The position numbers were made by a program, and so were the translations under genes. The notes beneath the pieces were generated by a model. The model searched no databases. It was not told the DNA's origin and worked only from the letters and a program-made list of their open reading frames with translations. From positions 52,659 through 116,658 of the forward strand of contig CAZNCQ010000001.1 of the NCBI GenBank assembly GCA_964571275.1: DNA of 64,000 nt. Reading direction: 5' to 3'. Shown here in pieces: positions 28,901 to 38,580 of this stretch (its first letter is position 1; each line of letters opens with the position of its first letter). The DNA is from DASRQZ01 sp964571275. GTDB lineage: Bacteria > Myxococcota_A > Polyangia > Fen-1088.

Positions 28901-30295
28901 GACGATTTGATCGACATCACCGGGTTGCGCATCGAGAGCAACACCATCGTCGACAACGTGCGCTTCCCCGCCGAGGACGTCCCCGTTCGCTCCGACGCGC
29001 TCCCGTTCACGGCGTCGCTGGTCGGTGTCGGCGTGCCGATCCCGTTCTTGCCCATCGGCGGCGTCGTGCTGGGCATGGCCAGCAACGCCGACATCCGCGG
29101 CAACGTCATCATCAACAACGGCAGCTCGGCGGTGCTGCCGACCAACGGCATCTTCATCCTGTGCGGGGACTCGATCCGCATCGCCAACAACCGCCTGCTC
29201 GGCAACGGGGGTCGGCCCTTCCCCGACAGCCCGATCGCGCCGCAGCCGTCGCCGCGCGCGGGCGTGCGCGCGGGCATCGCGGTGATGCTCGCCGGCACGG
29301 GCAACGCCGGATCCCTGTCTGACATCGACGCGGAGCTCGGGTCGCGGGGCAACCTGCTCGAAAGCGACGGCACCTCGCTGCGGATCGTGAACAACTGCGT
29401 TCGTCACCCCGAGGGCCGCGCGCTCTACGCCGTCGCCACCGGGCCGGTGGCGGTCGAACGAAACTTCCTCTCCTCCGAGGGAAACCACGGCGCCGACACC
29501 CTCAACGACTCGTTCTCGATCGGCGACATCGTCTACATCCAGAACCTGGGCGCCCCCTGGGAGGCCGACCTCGGCCCCGACGGCCAGGGGACGCCGGAGC
29601 CCGACGAGGCGACCTACGGTACTCACCCATTTGAAGCGACGAGCTATTTCAACACGGTGTTGCCCACGCCGCCGCAATCGCCGACCAATCCCCGCGTGCT
29701 GGTCGGTGAAGGCGGTGCGGTCCTCTTCAACAACAACCAGGTGGTGTTCGACTGGGAGGTCTTGCGGCTGCCGAAGGTCGGCTTCCGGCCGCCGCTCTCA
29801 TACTTCCCGGTCGCGCTCTTGACCGTCGACCACCTCGGGATCGCTGGCAACCAGCTGTTCTTCCGGCTGCGGGGCCAGAAGATCCGCAACAGCCCGCCGA
29901 TGACCAGCCCGCCGGTCTTCGGCTTCCGCGAACCGGTCTTGAGCCACGTCTTCGGCGTGGGCGCGACCATCAGCGTGTCCGGCAACCGCGTGTCCGAAGC
30001 CATCGAGGACGCGATCCTGTCGATCTTCACGGTGGGCGAGCTGCTGAACCTCAGCGCGCTCAATCAGTCGACGCACCAGGTGCTGGTCCTCAACAACAGT
30101 CAGCGCAACGCGCCGCTCGGAGCTCGGCCCAACGACAACACGCCGCTCAATCAGCTGCAATCGGACGAGAACCTCACCCTGCGGGTGAACCAGGTCATCT
30201 TCGACGCCGACCGCAGCATCACCAGCGATACGATCTCGACGCTCAAGGACTTCGTGGTCCGGTTCGTCAACATCCTGCTGCGACCCGCCACCTGA
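25904..30295 (+). CDS. Giant beta-helix protein 2 (DUF6519-like)
   Basis: A 1,463-residue paralogue of its two neighbours. It repeats the N-terminal signature (DITRLLEQPRKQYVGARIQQGR, LLDSDFNE), the CxxC (CRDC, residues 263-266), the beta-helix entry near residue 540 (SIQEALDELPEEGGLIQVRQG, IEGCGDSTIL) and the signature GVGHGITLGSVVW. It differs from paralogue 1 mainly in loop lengths within the beta-helix, which is where binding specificity would be expected to vary. It starts 10 nt after the previous stop, with AGAGGTAGA just upstream of the ATG. No lytic catalytic residues can be assigned, so an enzyme role is not claimed. Confidence 0.75.
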   Translation: MATFDITRLLEQPRKQYVGARIQQGRLLLDSDFNEGGAASDEDRRSSIEDLVGAKGTPDDGFAIGAPLALPLPAGPVQSGVLRPGTALPPQLFQIDGLPTAVRPVSIRAGKFYLGGLRYDMDDAEPVPLQRDFLQMRPSDLPALDTSATEGGLATAGPFRNLYYLHAWEQAVTEIEDEEVLEVALGGRDTSTRTRRMRQVAIFSDFEATDAADTAWRRLLAELQADGSTYDANSGELLSPGRLQLSFIDDPEVLDQLAVARQCRDCNPDPGTSFLAADNATIQIRLTSPNTYVWAFDNGAPLFRVRVTGLGDPSAAEIRVFMMTPPIDDTHWPLENRVVEIVPFGAVLDGDVPPAVAHPHFKKVADRVGAFSVVRESFDPDTQSFTLDPSIGVDAIRDFVVQWDANHPAAANLELTSTEGDQRFFYMRLWHEAADATQVEIPISFDAAGPPLAGTNIVPVFASPGRRGDYWTAAIRPETPDRVVPFDLALEGGVAPHGPHDFYAPLALLKGQDDVVTIIADRRPRITRATDGGCVTFTVGDGFQSFGDFTSIQEALDELPEEGGLIQVRQGTYREPVIISNLSAHRNITIEGCGDSTILETSLDELALSPVSRPAAITITTQDPPGSQPSPQPVLTDPFRRITVRGLRIHAVDAPGIVIQQANDPTPSVFDVEIAGVAILAATPISPHPRIALPDAQAMSVPLIDIGNGAQNLVLRGMLLEPAGRTAIRVANSSHVTIDDVAISGSPVSTSSPGPPMIDVQAGCDFVTIRDAVLSTFGQVGIATTGASRDTTILRATVVAGPHRNIFGRVTPSRTGIDVDGAERVRVERCLITMDDTVSENAGIVVAGQQITVLANHVEVLARCFDSPPDPQSPADCRDLRMLAWGGIQIRGNSTGVEVRENEILGGVGHGITLGSVVWTLSSPVVTRREGAGRGQMSTRRDGQMGPNGNIRSALRPARRLLTAQNEGPLTDIVIADNRIEQMSGNGISALTVLGMADRDDLIDITGLRIESNTIVDNVRFPAEDVPVRSDALPFTASLVGVGVPIPFLPIGGVVLGMASNADIRGNVIINNGSSAVLPTNGIFILCGDSIRIANNRLLGNGGRPFPDSPIAPQPSPRAGVRAGIAVMLAGTGNAGSLSDIDAELGSRGNLLESDGTSLRIVNNCVRHPEGRALYAVATGPVAVERNFLSSEGNHGADTLNDSFSIGDIVYIQNLGAPWEADLGPDGQGTPEPDEATYGTHPFEATSYFNTVLPTPPQSPTNPRVLVGEGGAVLFNNNQVVFDWEVLRLPKVGFRPPLSYFPVALLTVDHLGIAGNQLFFRLRGQKIRNSPPMTSPPVFGFREPVLSHVFGVGATISVSGNRVSEAIEDAILSIFTVGELLNLSALNQSTHQVLVLNNSQRNAPLGARPNDNTPLNQLQSDENLTLRVNQVIFDADRSITSDTISTLKDFVVRFVNILLRPAT

Positions 30296-30308
30296 GGAAT
30301 CGACGGCA

Positions 30309-33300
30309 ATGGCAAATCAAGATCTCTCGCGCGCGCTGCTCCAGCCCCGGAAGCACTACGTGGCCGCGCGGCTGCAACAGGGCCGCATCCTCGTCGACTC
30401 CGACTTCAACGACGGCGCCGAGCTCGCCGACGAGGAGCTGCGACAGACGGTCCTGGACCTGGTCGGTCCCGAGGGATCGGGCGATGCCGGATTCTCGGTC
30501 GGTCAGCCGTTCCCAACCACCGGCCCGAGGCCGGCGCAGACGCCCGACCTGCGCACCGGGGACGAGGTCGACGTCGCCAAGGTGATCCTCGACGGCCAAC
30601 CCACGATCATCCACCCGGTGACCGTGCGCGCCGGATCGCTCTATCTCGGCGGCCTGCGTTTCGAGCAGGAGGTCGCCGAACAGATCGCCTTCCAGCGTGA
30701 TTTTCTCCAGCTGACGCCCGCCGGGATGCCCAACATCGCCCCCGGCACGACCGACCTCGGCAACGTCACCAACGCGCCCGCATTCAACCTCTACTACCTG
30801 CACGCCTGGGAGCAAGCGGTCGGCTCGGTCGAGGACGCCGAGATCGGCGAGACCATGCTCGAGGGACCCGACACCTCGGTGCGCGTCCGCCGCATGCGCC
30901 GGGTCGAGGTCTACGACGTGCTGCACGCGCCCGACGTCGCCAGCATCGAATCGGACGAGCAGGCCTTCCAGTCGCTGATCAACAACGTCTTCGTCCCTGA
31001 CAACGCCACCTTCGACGGCGAGACCTCGGCGCTGGTGTCGAACGGGCGCCTGCAGATCACGTTCGCGCCCGGCGCCTCCGACGACACCTGCGCCCCGTGC
31101 GCTGCCAGCCAGCTTCGCTACCTCGGCGACGAGAACGTCGCGCTGCGGATCATGCAGACGGACACGTCCCACTTCGTGTGGTCGCTGTCCAACGCGGCGC
31201 CGATGTTCCGCGTGACCGTCGACGGTCTGGACACGGCTGGCGCGACGACCCTGACCGTCACGATGCTGACGCCGCCGCGCAGCGAGACCGAGCTGCCCCT
31301 GGTGAACCAGGTCATCGAGCTGCTTCCGTTCGGTGCGCTGCTCGACGGCGGCGATCTGCCGCCCGCGACGCGAACGCCCCACGCGCGCAAGGTGGCGAGC
31401 GAAGTGGGCGCGTTCGGCCGCGTGCTGACGTCGTTCGACGCCGACACCCAGAGCTTCACCGTCGACTTCAGCACCACCAACGCGCCACGCTTCCGCGCCG
31501 CCATGGACAGCTTCGTGCGCGTGTGGGATCCCGCGCACCCGGACGCCGCCGTGCTCAACGATCCGGCGCAGCCGCAGGGGACCAACGCGTTCTTCTTGCG
31601 GCTGTGGCACGTGGCCATGCAACCGCAGGATGTCGAGCTGCCGCTCAACACGAACGTCGGCGGCCCGTCGCTCGGCGACACCGGCGTCGTCCCGGTGTTC
31701 CACACCGCCGGCCGGCGCGGCGACTTCTGGATCGCGACCCTGCGGGTCGATCGTCCCGGCGTGGTCGTGCCGTTCGATCTCGGAACAGCGGTGGCCGGCG
31801 TGCCCCCGCACGGGCCGCGGCGGTTCATCCAGAGGCTGGCGCTGGTGACCATCAACGAGGAGACCGTGCCGCAGCCGTCGCCGCCGCATCCGGCGCCGGT
31901 GGTGACCGAGACTTCGGACACCCGGCCCCGCATCCGGCGCGTCACCGACGACACCTGCATCACCGCGACCGTGGGTGACGGCGTGAACAGCATCGGTGAC
32001 TACCCGTCGATCCAGGCGGCGATTCACGCGTTGCCCAGCGCTGGCGGCCGCATCGCCGTGCACCCCGGGCAGTATCACGAAGAGATCCAGATCGCCGGGC
32101 GGCGCAACGTCAGCATCGAAGGATGCGGCGACGCGACGGTCATCGAGACACCGGCCTTCTCGAACGCCGAGCTGATCACCATCTCGCAGTCGAGCGGCAT
32201 CACCATCTCGGGCCTCACGCTGAACCCGCTCGACCAGCGCGCCATCCTGATCGCCGATTCGACCGACGTCAGCATCGGCGACATCGCCGCGACGTCGGGC
32301 GTCGTCACTCCCCGGCAGACGTTCAGCCCGGGCGCGCGCGTGTCCGGCATCCCGCTGGTCGACGTCGAGCGATCGTCGAACGTCAACCTGCGCAGTCTCA
32401 TCCTGGAGGGGTTCCAGCGACCCGCCCTGCAGATCCAGAACTGCGAGGTGGTGACGCTGCGGGAGATCTCGGCGTTCGGCAGCAAGGTCGACGGTCAGGT
32501 GCCGATCCTCCCGCTGGTGTCGTTGATCAGCTCGGCGCTGGTCAAGATGAGCGACTCGCGTCTGTCGGCGTTCGGGCAGGTCGCGCTGGACCTGAGCGGA
32601 GCCGGCACGCAGGACATCGATCTCACGAACCTGAGCATCGACGTCGGCGCCTTCGAGCCGACTGACAACCTCGACGGTGTCCTCGAATCGCGCTCGGGCG
32701 TCGACGTCGAGTCCGGCGATCGGATCCGCCTGCAAGACAGCCGGATCTCGATGGAGGCGAGCTCCTCCGACGCGGCCGCCGTCGTCGTCAAGGCAAACGA
32801 CGTCGTCATCAGCGGCAACAGCTTCGAGGCGCTTCGCGACCCCGACCCGACCAAGATCGACAACCTGGCCTGGGGCGGCCTGCAGATCCGCGGGGGCTCG
32901 ACGCGCGTGCAAGTGCTGCGCAACCACGTCATCGGCGGCATCGGCCACGGCATCACGCTGGGCAGCGTGCTCTGGCGGCCGAACAGCTCGCCCGTTCAAA
33001 GCCCGAAGGGGCCGCCCGAGACCAAGGCGGTGCGACGCGAAGGCGCGGGCCGCGGGCAGATCGCGCCGCAGACCGGGACGGTCGCCGCCGGCGCGCCCCG
33101 CATCGTCCTCAACGCCGACATCGGCGCCGGCTTCGCCGACGAGGACGGCCACGACTTTTCGCCGGTCAACGAGGGCCCCGTCGTCGACCTCACGATCTCG
33201 GGCAACCGCATCGAAGAGATGCGCTCGAACGGGATCTCGGCCATCACCGTCCTCGGTCTGCGCAACCTGGGCGGAGACCTGGTCGAGGTCGAGCAGGCCC

Positions 33301-35717
33301 GCATCGAGCGCAACGTCATCGTCAACAACGTCCAGGCCCCGGGCGCTTCGCTGCCTCTCACCAGCGAGCTGTTCCCGTTCTCGGCGTCGCGCGAGGGCGC
33401 GGGCGTGCCGCTGCCGGCGCTGGCCTTCGGCGGCATCGTGCTGGCTTCGGCCAGCGGCGGCATCGACATCCGCGACAACGTGATCGTCGGCAACGGCAGC
33501 TCGCCCGTCGTCCCGATCTCGGGGATCTTCTTGCTGACCGGCGACGCTGTCTCCATCACCGGCAATCGCGTGAGCGACAACGGCGCGCTGGCGCTCGCGC
33601 CTGCCACCGGCAACCCGAACAACTTGCTCGCCGGCGTGCGCGCCGGCGTGGCGGTGATGCTCGCCGGGGTGGCGGCCGGCTCACTGGACGACGTGAGCCC
33701 GGTGTTCTCGGGCCGCATCGTGCCCGACGCCGAGGGCTCGTCGCTGCGCATCGTCGGCAACACGATCTCGCAGAACGAAGGTCGCGCGCTACACGCAGTG
33801 GCCACCGGCCCGGTCACCGTCGACGGCAACTTTCTGCTGTCGCACGGCTACCACGGCGCCGAGACCGTCAACGACCGGTTCGCGATCGGCGACGTGGTCT
33901 TCATCCAGGATCTGGGCGCGCCGTGCGAGCAATTCGACATCACGCGCATTGCGTCCCGCGACCTGCTCGATAGCACGCGGCCGACCGAGTTCCAGGACTT
34001 CATCGCGCCTCACGGCACGCAACCATTTCTGCTCAACCTCTCGCCACCCGGACCGCGCTCATTCATGGGCGAGGGCGGGTCGGTCCTGTTCACCAACAAC
34101 CAGGTGACCTACGACTGGACGGTCGCACGGACGCCGGCCCCGACCTCCGCGGCGCCGCTGTCGTTCTTTCCCTTGGCGATCATCGGGCTGGATCACGTCG
34201 GCGTGATGGGCAACCAGCTAGCGGTGCGGCTGGACGTCAGCCAGCTGTCGTCCGATCAGCTCACCGACCTGGAACGCCGCCGCGCGCTGCCGATCGTCGC
34301 CGATGACGAGCTGATCCTGAGCCAGCTCTTCATCATCGGCACGACCGTCAATGTCAGCGGCAACCGGTGCTCTTCGGGATTCCACCTCGAGCCCAGCATC
34401 ACCGGCCCGGTGCCGAACAGCGTGCTCTCGATCCTGACCTTTGGCGAGACGCTGAGCAGCCTGGCGATCAACCAGACCTCCAACATCATCGTCGGCTTCA
34501 CCGCGCGCACGCCGGCGAGCATCCTCTCGTCGGGGCTACCTGCGGACGACCCGACCGTGCTGACCGATCGCGAGGAGGAAGGCAACCTGGTCCTCTTCCC
34601 GCGCCCCGACCTCACCACGTTCATCAAGACCTTGAAGCGCATCCAGGAGGAGTTCATGCGTCTCATCTCCACCGGATCGCCGCAGGACAACAACGATCTC
34701 GAGATCGTGACGCTGCTTCCCGCCGACGACTTCCGCGAGAACCAGACGATCACGGTGATCGGCCGAAACTTCGGCGTGAAGACCGCCACGACCCAGATCA
34801 CCATCGGCAACGTCAAGGTCCGCCCCGAGCAGATCGATTTTCCGGACAGCAGTGACACCCAGCTGATCTTCACCGTTCCGCCGCTCGGTCCGCTGCCGTC
34901 GAGCGGCACGCTGTTTCCGCTGACCATCAGCAACGGACAGACGTCCGACGCTGTCGTCCGGCGGTTCCTGCCGATCCTGCTGCCGCTCACCGGCGACGTC
35001 AGAGTCCGTTTGGTGGCAGCCAGCCCGTCACCCCTGGCTCCGGGACAGTCGATGTTCTTCCAGTTCAATCTGGTCTCGAACGCGTCGGCCAACGCCACCT
35101 TCGCGATCAGCACCGTCCTCGGGTCTCCGCCGGGGGAGACCCCGTGGCGCGCCACGGTGACCGACGCCGATCGGGTGCCGATCCCTTCGAATCAGATCAA
35201 CACCGACCCGGGCACGGTGACCTTCTTCGTGCAGGTCGATCCCACGAGCAACGTTGCGAACGACTTCTTCACGCTGGCGGTCAATGCGACGGCGTTCCCT
35301 CTGGCGGGGGGAACCGGCCTGCTCGGATTCACGACCGGCCAGACATTCACACCGCCCGATGGCACGATCACGCTCGATCTCGTCGAGACCGATCTGGCGC
35401 CGGGCGTAGCCTTCGACGGAGCGACCATCTCGTCGCCGGTGGGGCAGATCTCGTCGTTCGTGTTCCTGGCCCACTTCACGAACGCCGGCTCATTCGGTCA
35501 GCAGATCCTGCAGTCCGGCGGGGCGGCGGGCTGGAACCCCACGTTCACCGCCGGGCTGCCCAACCCGACCCCGGCGAACACGACCCGCTCACTCGGATTC
35601 AACGTGAACCCGAGCGCCACCGCGGTCGGTGGATTCATCCAGTTCGAGATCACGGATCTTGCGACCAACAACGTCCTCCAATCTGCTCTCTTCGCCGTGA
35701 AGTTGATTGCGCAATGA
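30309..35717 (+). CDS. Giant beta-helix protein 3 with IPT-like and paired beta-sandwich C-terminus
   Basis: A 1,802-residue paralogue of the two upstream proteins: N-terminal HYVAARLQQGRILVDSDFND, CxxC (CAPC, residues 261-264), beta-helix entry near residue 553 (SIQAAIHALPSAGGRIAVHPG, IEGCGDATVIE) and GIGHGITLGSVLW. It is longer because of a C-terminal extension. Residues about 1460-1560 read like an IPT/TIG Ig-like domain (NDLEIVTLLPADDFRENQTI, then TVIGRNFG). The last 240 residues form two further beta-rich segments with LGFTTGQTFTPPDG and NTTRSLGFNV. That last part is shared, in the same order, with the lipoprotein gene at 41651-42613. The extension is therefore a candidate distal tip of an appendage. 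Confidence 0.75.
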   Translation: MANQDLSRALLQPRKHYVAARLQQGRILVDSDFNDGAELADEELRQTVLDLVGPEGSGDAGFSVGQPFPTTGPRPAQTPDLRTGDEVDVAKVILDGQPTIIHPVTVRAGSLYLGGLRFEQEVAEQIAFQRDFLQLTPAGMPNIAPGTTDLGNVTNAPAFNLYYLHAWEQAVGSVEDAEIGETMLEGPDTSVRVRRMRRVEVYDVLHAPDVASIESDEQAFQSLINNVFVPDNATFDGETSALVSNGRLQITFAPGASDDTCAPCAASQLRYLGDENVALRIMQTDTSHFVWSLSNAAPMFRVTVDGLDTAGATTLTVTMLTPPRSETELPLVNQVIELLPFGALLDGGDLPPATRTPHARKVASEVGAFGRVLTSFDADTQSFTVDFSTTNAPRFRAAMDSFVRVWDPAHPDAAVLNDPAQPQGTNAFFLRLWHVAMQPQDVELPLNTNVGGPSLGDTGVVPVFHTAGRRGDFWIATLRVDRPGVVVPFDLGTAVAGVPPHGPRRFIQRLALVTINEETVPQPSPPHPAPVVTETSDTRPRIRRVTDDTCITATVGDGVNSIGDYPSIQAAIHALPSAGGRIAVHPGQYHEEIQIAGRRNVSIEGCGDATVIETPAFSNAELITISQSSGITISGLTLNPLDQRAILIADSTDVSIGDIAATSGVVTPRQTFSPGARVSGIPLVDVERSSNVNLRSLILEGFQRPALQIQNCEVVTLREISAFGSKVDGQVPILPLVSLISSALVKMSDSRLSAFGQVALDLSGAGTQDIDLTNLSIDVGAFEPTDNLDGVLESRSGVDVESGDRIRLQDSRISMEASSSDAAAVVVKANDVVISGNSFEALRDPDPTKIDNLAWGGLQIRGGSTRVQVLRNHVIGGIGHGITLGSVLWRPNSSPVQSPKGPPETKAVRREGAGRGQIAPQTGTVAAGAPRIVLNADIGAGFADEDGHDFSPVNEGPVVDLTISGNRIEEMRSNGISAITVLGLRNLGGDLVEVEQARIERNVIVNNVQAPGASLPLTSELFPFSASREGAGVPLPALAFGGIVLASASGGIDIRDNVIVGNGSSPVVPISGIFLLTGDAVSITGNRVSDNGALALAPATGNPNNLLAGVRAGVAVMLAGVAAGSLDDVSPVFSGRIVPDAEGSSLRIVGNTISQNEGRALHAVATGPVTVDGNFLLSHGYHGAETVNDRFAIGDVVFIQDLGAPCEQFDITRIASRDLLDSTRPTEFQDFIAPHGTQPFLLNLSPPGPRSFMGEGGSVLFTNNQVTYDWTVARTPAPTSAAPLSFFPLAIIGLDHVGVMGNQLAVRLDVSQLSSDQLTDLERRRALPIVADDELILSQLFIIGTTVNVSGNRCSSGFHLEPSITGPVPNSVLSILTFGETLSSLAINQTSNIIVGFTARTPASILSSGLPADDPTVLTDREEEGNLVLFPRPDLTTFIKTLKRIQEEFMRLISTGSPQDNNDLEIVTLLPADDFRENQTITVIGRNFGVKTATTQITIGNVKVRPEQIDFPDSSDTQLIFTVPPLGPLPSSGTLFPLTISNGQTSDAVVRRFLPILLPLTGDVRVRLVAASPSPLAPGQSMFFQFNLVSNASANATFAISTVLGSPPGETPWRATVTDADRVPIPSNQINTDPGTVTFFVQVDPTSNVANDFFTLAVNATAFPLAGGTGLLGFTTGQTFTPPDGTITLDLVETDLAPGVAFDGATISSPVGQISSFVFLAHFTNAGSFGQQILQSGGAAGWNPTFTAGLPNPTPANTTRSLGFNVNPSATAVGGFIQFEITDLATNNVLQSALFAVKLIAQ

Positions 35718-35770
35718 CGCCCATCGACAGCGTCCACGGCGAACAACCCCTCGAAGATAGGGACTGAACC

Positions 35771-38565
35771 ATGGCCAATCCACTTTGCATACCGCAAGGG
35801 TTCGGGACCCCGGACGCGCCCGGACCACCCAATTTTCTCCAGGATGCGGCGCAGGCGACGCTGCTGCCCAGCCACGATCTGCTCATTCGAGATCCGCGCT
35901 GGGTGGGAGCGCTGCGCCTGGCGTTCAGCAACGGAGCCAGTCCGCTGGGTTACTTTCGAGCGCTGCAAAGCTCGGCCGGAGGTAGCCCGCACCTTTACCT
36001 GCTCTGGCACCAGACCGCGGACTTCGATCCCATACCGCACACCGACGCCGTGTGGGTCGGGTTCGCGAGCGGTGCCTATGCGCGCGTGTTCCGCGTAGAG
36101 CCCTTTATCGACCTGACTGCGACAGCCGCCAGCAAGACGGGCCTGCAGATCGATTCGTACACATTGATCGGCGGCACATGGACGGTTGGCGCGCCCCCGG
36201 CCTGGTCTCAGACGTCGACCGTCAGCTGGCTGGAGAATCCCAACACCAGCGCAGCCGACTGGGCCGTCGCCATGCGCGTTCCGCTGGTGGGGCCCGGCGG
36301 CCCGGACGCGAACGGCATCCCGGTGAACCTGGGTGATACGTTCAAGATGTTCTTCAGCATCGTGAACTGGACCTCGAGCCCGACGAAGACCTTCGCCGAG
36401 ACCAACTGGCCCGCGGACACCGGTTTCATCCCGTTCACCAACAACAACGAGAACCTCCCGACCATTCCTCTGCCGGCCGTCTGGGGCGACTTCCAGGTCG
36501 GCGGCGCCCAGCCCTGCCAGCAGGGTGTCTCCATCGACGCCAGCCAGATCAAGGTCAATCACCCGGTCAAACAAGACCCCAACACGGGGCTGTCGATTGA
36601 CAACGAGATCCTGGTTCAGGTGGCCGCCAGCGCGGGCGACCCGATCAATCAGCAAAATGTGGACAACAACATTTTCAGAGCAACGATCAACAACGCGACG
36701 GGGGGCGCTGTCGGACAGGTCAACGCGACATTTCGTCTCGCCAACTGGGGCGCCACCGTCGCCGACGATGGTCAATGGACGGAGATCGCCGTCAACAGCA
36801 CCGGCGCGGCCACGCCGGCCGGCGCGGTGCTCATCACCGCAAAGTGGGGCGACAACGTCACGAGCCCGATCTCAGGCGCCTTCAGCATGCAGGCCTTCCT
36901 GGACGCGACGAAGCACAACGCCGACCAGTGCATGCTGGTGGAGCTCGACGGCGCCAACATCGTCTTCTCGCAGGACAGCGCGCGCACGAACATGCTGTTC
37001 AAGAAGCTGGCCTCACCCCTGGATACCCAGGCGGAGGTCAGCGCGCGCGGGCTGGGTCCGGACCCCTTCGGAACCAGCCACCGGACGATCTACCTCTTCG
37101 TCCAGCAGCTGAGCATGCCCCCGACCTTCGATCCCCAGGACGTTCGCACGCGGCGACTGCAGTCGCTGCTGTGGGACAACCAGGGCGAGCTGGGAGACGG
37201 TGGGAACGGCGGGGGCGATGGAAACGGCGGGGGCAATGGAAACGGCGAGGGCAATGGAAACGGCGGCGACGAGGGTGTGGTGGGCCTGCAGGCTCGCGTC
37301 GCCCCTGGCTCCANNNNNNNNNNNNNNNNNNNNNNNNNNNNNNNNNNNNNNNNNNNNNNNNNNNNNNNNNNNNNNNNNNNNNNNNNNNNNNNNNNNNNNN
37401 NNNNNNNNNNNNNAACGGCGGCGACGAGGGTGTGGTGGGCCTGCAGGCTCGCGTCGCCCCTGGCTCCAGCTCCAGCGGAATCTCGACCGGTGTCATCGAC
37501 TCACCGTGGGACGTGCTGGACGCGCTGATTCCGACCTACAAGGTCCATGCGTTCTACGAGACCGGCGCGGTTGGCTTCAACAAGGGCGTCGCGTTCAACG
37601 CGATCGCGTCGCTCAGCAGCTTCGGGATCTACGCCAACGCCACCGGCCCCCAGCTCTTCGGCTGGGATAGCCAGCTCGCGGGAGCGGAGCGCCTGTCGGC
37701 GGACGTGTGGCGGGTGCGCGTGCCCAACGAATCGGCCGTGCGGGTGACGGTGCGGCTGCTCGCCAAGGACAACCCGGGCGACACCCTCGACCACTCCGGC
37801 GAGACGCCGACGGCGCTGCTCGGCGGCCTTTGTCTCTTTGCGCAGCGCACGCTCAAGATCGGTCATCGGGTCAAGACGTTGGGGCCGACCGCCTGCGCAG
37901 GGCGGACTCACATCGGCGCCGACACGCACTCGGTCAGCGTCGTCAGCGCCGGCGAGGTCCATCTGCGCGACCGCGCCAGCATCAGCGGGTCGGTGGTGTC
38001 GGGACACGGTATCGACTTCGGACACGGCGTTCACGTCGGCGGAGGCGTGACGACGAACGCGCGGGTGCGGCTACCCAAGCTGGCCCTCGATGTCTCGTTT
38101 CCGCACAAGGACCACGATCATGTCTGTCTGGAACGGGGACGAACCGCCAGCATCGACCCGGGTGCCCACGGCGATCTCGTCGTCGAATCGCACGCGACCC
38201 TCACGCTGACGGGCGGCGTGTACCGCTTCAATTCGCTGAAGCTCGAGGCGCACTCGCACGTGTCGCTGAAGTCGGGGGGCCGGCCGGTGATCATTTACGT
38301 TCGTCGCCATTGCGCCATCGGTGGCCGATTCATCGTCGCGGACGGCAGCCAGCCCAACCTCTTCATCGCGGTCCTCGGTCATACGGATGTCCGCGTGGAC
38401 GCGCCGTTCGCCGGGACCTTCGTCGTGCCGTACGGGACGCTGCGCCTCGGCACCGTCGCCCAGCCGGGCTTCTCGGGCGCGTTCTTCGCCGCGCACCTCA
38501 TCGTCGAGTCCGACAACACCGTCGCCTTCGTGCCCTTCGGCGGCGCGCCCGCGATCGAGATCTGA
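35771..38565 (+). CDS. Large fibre-like protein A; contains assembly gap
   Basis: One gene interrupted by 100 N at 37314-37413. Collapsing the gap and the 55-bp identical flanks removes 155 nt and gives one frame of 879 residues, close to the 858-residue paralogue at 39026. Layout: residues 1-470 a beta-rich domain shared with the paralogue (PSHDLLIRDPRWVGALRLAF, LYLLWHQTADFD); a Gly/Asn-rich linker around the gap; a domain starting DSPWDVLD with FYETGAVGFNKGVAFNA; and a C-terminal module of the type also found twice in the gpI-like protein (GGVYRFNSLKLEA, PNLFIAVLGHTDVRVDAPFAGTFVVP, GFSGAFFAAHLIVES). No signal peptide is visible. It is probably an appendage or exported structural protein of the particle; cargo is the alternative. 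Confidence 0.65.
37259..37313 (+). repeat. 55-bp direct repeat, copy left of gap
   Basis: Identical over all 55 bases to 37414-37468 on the other side of the N run. It encodes NGGDEGVVGLQARVAPGS within protein A's linker. Confidence 0.95.
37314..37413. other. Assembly gap, 100 N
   Basis: Exactly 100 N between two identical 55-bp flanks. Removing the N run and one flank (155 nt) puts the downstream frame back in register with the upstream frame, so the gap most likely has zero or negative size: unmerged overlapping contig ends. Confidence 0.95.
37414..37468 (+). repeat. 55-bp direct repeat, copy right of gap
   Basis: Second copy of the 55-bp flank. It is either an unmerged contig overlap or, less likely, one unit of a true tandem repeat collapsed by the assembler. 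Confidence 0.95.
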
Positions 38566-38580
38566 CAGGAGGACCGAGCC

